Assembly (NCBI GenBank): GCA_029287815.1
Contig: JARFQK010000338.1
Span: forward strand, 1-6,691
Source of the DNA: Gammaproteobacteria bacterium
GTDB taxonomy: Bacteria; Pseudomonadota; Gammaproteobacteria; SZUA-229
Reading direction: 5' to 3'
DNA: 6,691 nucleotides
The notes under the pieces were generated by a model that saw only the letters and a list, made by a program, of their open reading frames with translations, did no database searches and was not told the origin of the DNA. Both the position numbers and the translations under genes were made by a program. Position 1 is the stretch's first letter. Each line of letters opens with the position of its first letter. Shown piece after piece: positions 6,096 to 6,691 of this stretch.

Positions 6096-6659
6096 TTGAC
6101 AGCAGTGGCCTCCGAGTTCGCGATTCGCTTCAGTGCACATTGTATCCGCCAGGGCGGCGTGATCGCCTACCCGACTGAAACCGTCTATGGCCTCGGCTGC
6201 GATCCGCTCGGCGCCAGAGCTGTCGCTGCGATCAATGAGCTGAAAGGCCGCGACGCCAGCAAGGGACTGATATTGCTCGCCTCCCGTTTGGCGCAGCTCG
6301 ATGCCTTGATTGATGTACCTGACCCCGTAGACCGTGCCATTATCGTTGGTGAGCAGCAACCGACCAGCTGGATTGTCCCGGCAAAAATCACCGCACCTCG
6401 CTGGATCACGGGTGATCGCGACACGATCGCAATACGCATCAGTACACACCCGGTTGTTATTCGCTTGTGCGATCAGCTCGGTCATGCGCTGGTCTCGACC
6501 AGCGCCAACCCGGCAGGAAAGCCACCCGCGTTGAACGCATTACAACTCCACCGTTATTTCCATGGTCAGGTTGATGCGATGTTGATATCCAATCATAATT
6601 GCAGCGGTCGACCATCCAGAATTCGTGATCTCAAAAGCAAACAGCTGCTACGGGAATAA
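6096..6659 (+). CDS. tsaC: L-threonylcarbamoyladenylate synthase TsaC (YrdC/Sua5 family)
   Basis: TsaC makes threonylcarbamoyl-AMP from threonine, bicarbonate and ATP, the first step of t6A37 formation in ANN-decoding tRNAs; TsaBDE then transfer the group. The 187-residue product is a single YrdC domain, the length of E. coli TsaC, without the extra Sua5 domain. Visible motifs are VIAYPTETVYGLGCDP (22-37), the KxR and following lysine at Lys50, Arg52 and Lys56, the STSAN motif at 134-138 and PSRIRDL at 173-179. The WPGPxT motif usual near residue 88 is replaced by EQQPTSW (86-92), one residue shorter, which is odd. The first start codon is TTG at 6096, two bases after the topA stop; GTG at 6105 (184 residues) is a possible alternative, and neither has a good ribosome binding site, so translation is probably coupled to topA. 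The product is cytoplasmic. Confidence 0.94.
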   Translation: MTAVASEFAIRFSAHCIRQGGVIAYPTETVYGLGCDPLGARAVAAINELKGRDASKGLILLASRLAQLDALIDVPDPVDRAIIVGEQQPTSWIVPAKITAPRWITGDRDTIAIRISTHPVVIRLCDQLGHALVSTSANPAGKPPALNALQLHRYFHGQVDAMLISNHNCSGRPSRIRDLKSKQLLRE

Positions 6660-6660
6660 T

Positions 6661-6691
6661 ATGCCAGCCAACAACACGCCCGACGTTAACG
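6661..6691 (+). CDS. 5' end of a further gene in the operon, partial
   Basis: An ATG one base after the tsaC stop codon opens a frame reading MPANNTPDVN to the window edge, with GGGAA at 6652-6656 as a plausible ribosome binding site. The tight spacing suggests a co-transcribed gene. In related gammaproteobacteria tsaC is followed by hemF (coproporphyrinogen III oxidase) or aroE (shikimate dehydrogenase). Ten residues are too few to decide between them or to confirm either. Confidence 0.5.
   Translation, partial: MPANNTPDVN

Noticed and set aside
5844..6485. Minus-strand open frame of 213 residues with a phenylalanine-rich stretch resembling a membrane segment
   Set aside because: The Phe-rich run is the antisense reading of the lysine codons of the TopA tail.

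Overview
The window holds a conserved housekeeping neighbourhood of a gammaproteobacterial chromosome. It reads def on the minus strand, then a divergent block on the plus strand: a LysM protein (tsaP-like), dprA, smg, topA, tsaC and the first codons of one more gene. The same def / LysM / dprA / smg / (topA or its zinc-finger remnant) / tsaC order is familiar from Pseudomonas, Xanthomonas and Escherichia relatives. Base composition looks moderately GC-rich throughout, and nothing suggests recent transfer, a mobile element, a CRISPR array or an RNA gene. The species cannot be named from this sequence; the TopA resembles the zinc-finger-free, lysine-tailed form seen in Xanthomonas-type gammaproteobacteria.

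Region by region: 1-42 lies downstream of def, where fmt would normally begin, but its start cannot be fixed. 43-552 is def (peptide deformylase, minus strand). 553-689 is the divergent control region, with a 31-bp near-perfect inverted repeat, a possible extended -10 promoter and a small hairpin that includes the ribosome binding site of the LysM gene. 690-1898 encodes a LysM lipoprotein resembling the type IV pilus secretin-associated protein TsaP. 1925-3022 is dprA, 3087-3566 is smg, 3607-6093 is topA, 6096-6659 is tsaC, and 6661-6691 is the 5' end of a further gene, perhaps hemF or aroE.

The plus-strand genes are closely spaced (gaps of 26, 64, 40, 2 and 1 bases) with no convincing intrinsic terminator between them, so an operon is likely. 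By function they split into competence or pilus work (TsaP-like, DprA), DNA topology (TopA), tRNA modification (TsaC makes the threonylcarbamoyl-AMP used for t6A37) and the uncharacterised acidic protein Smg. Def, on the other strand, matures nascent proteins. I see no clearly new biological system. The points most worth a second look are the small inverted repeats ahead of several starts, the loss of the WPGP motif in TsaC, the contrast between acidic Smg and the lysine-rich tail of TopA, and the lipoprotein form of the TsaP-like protein.
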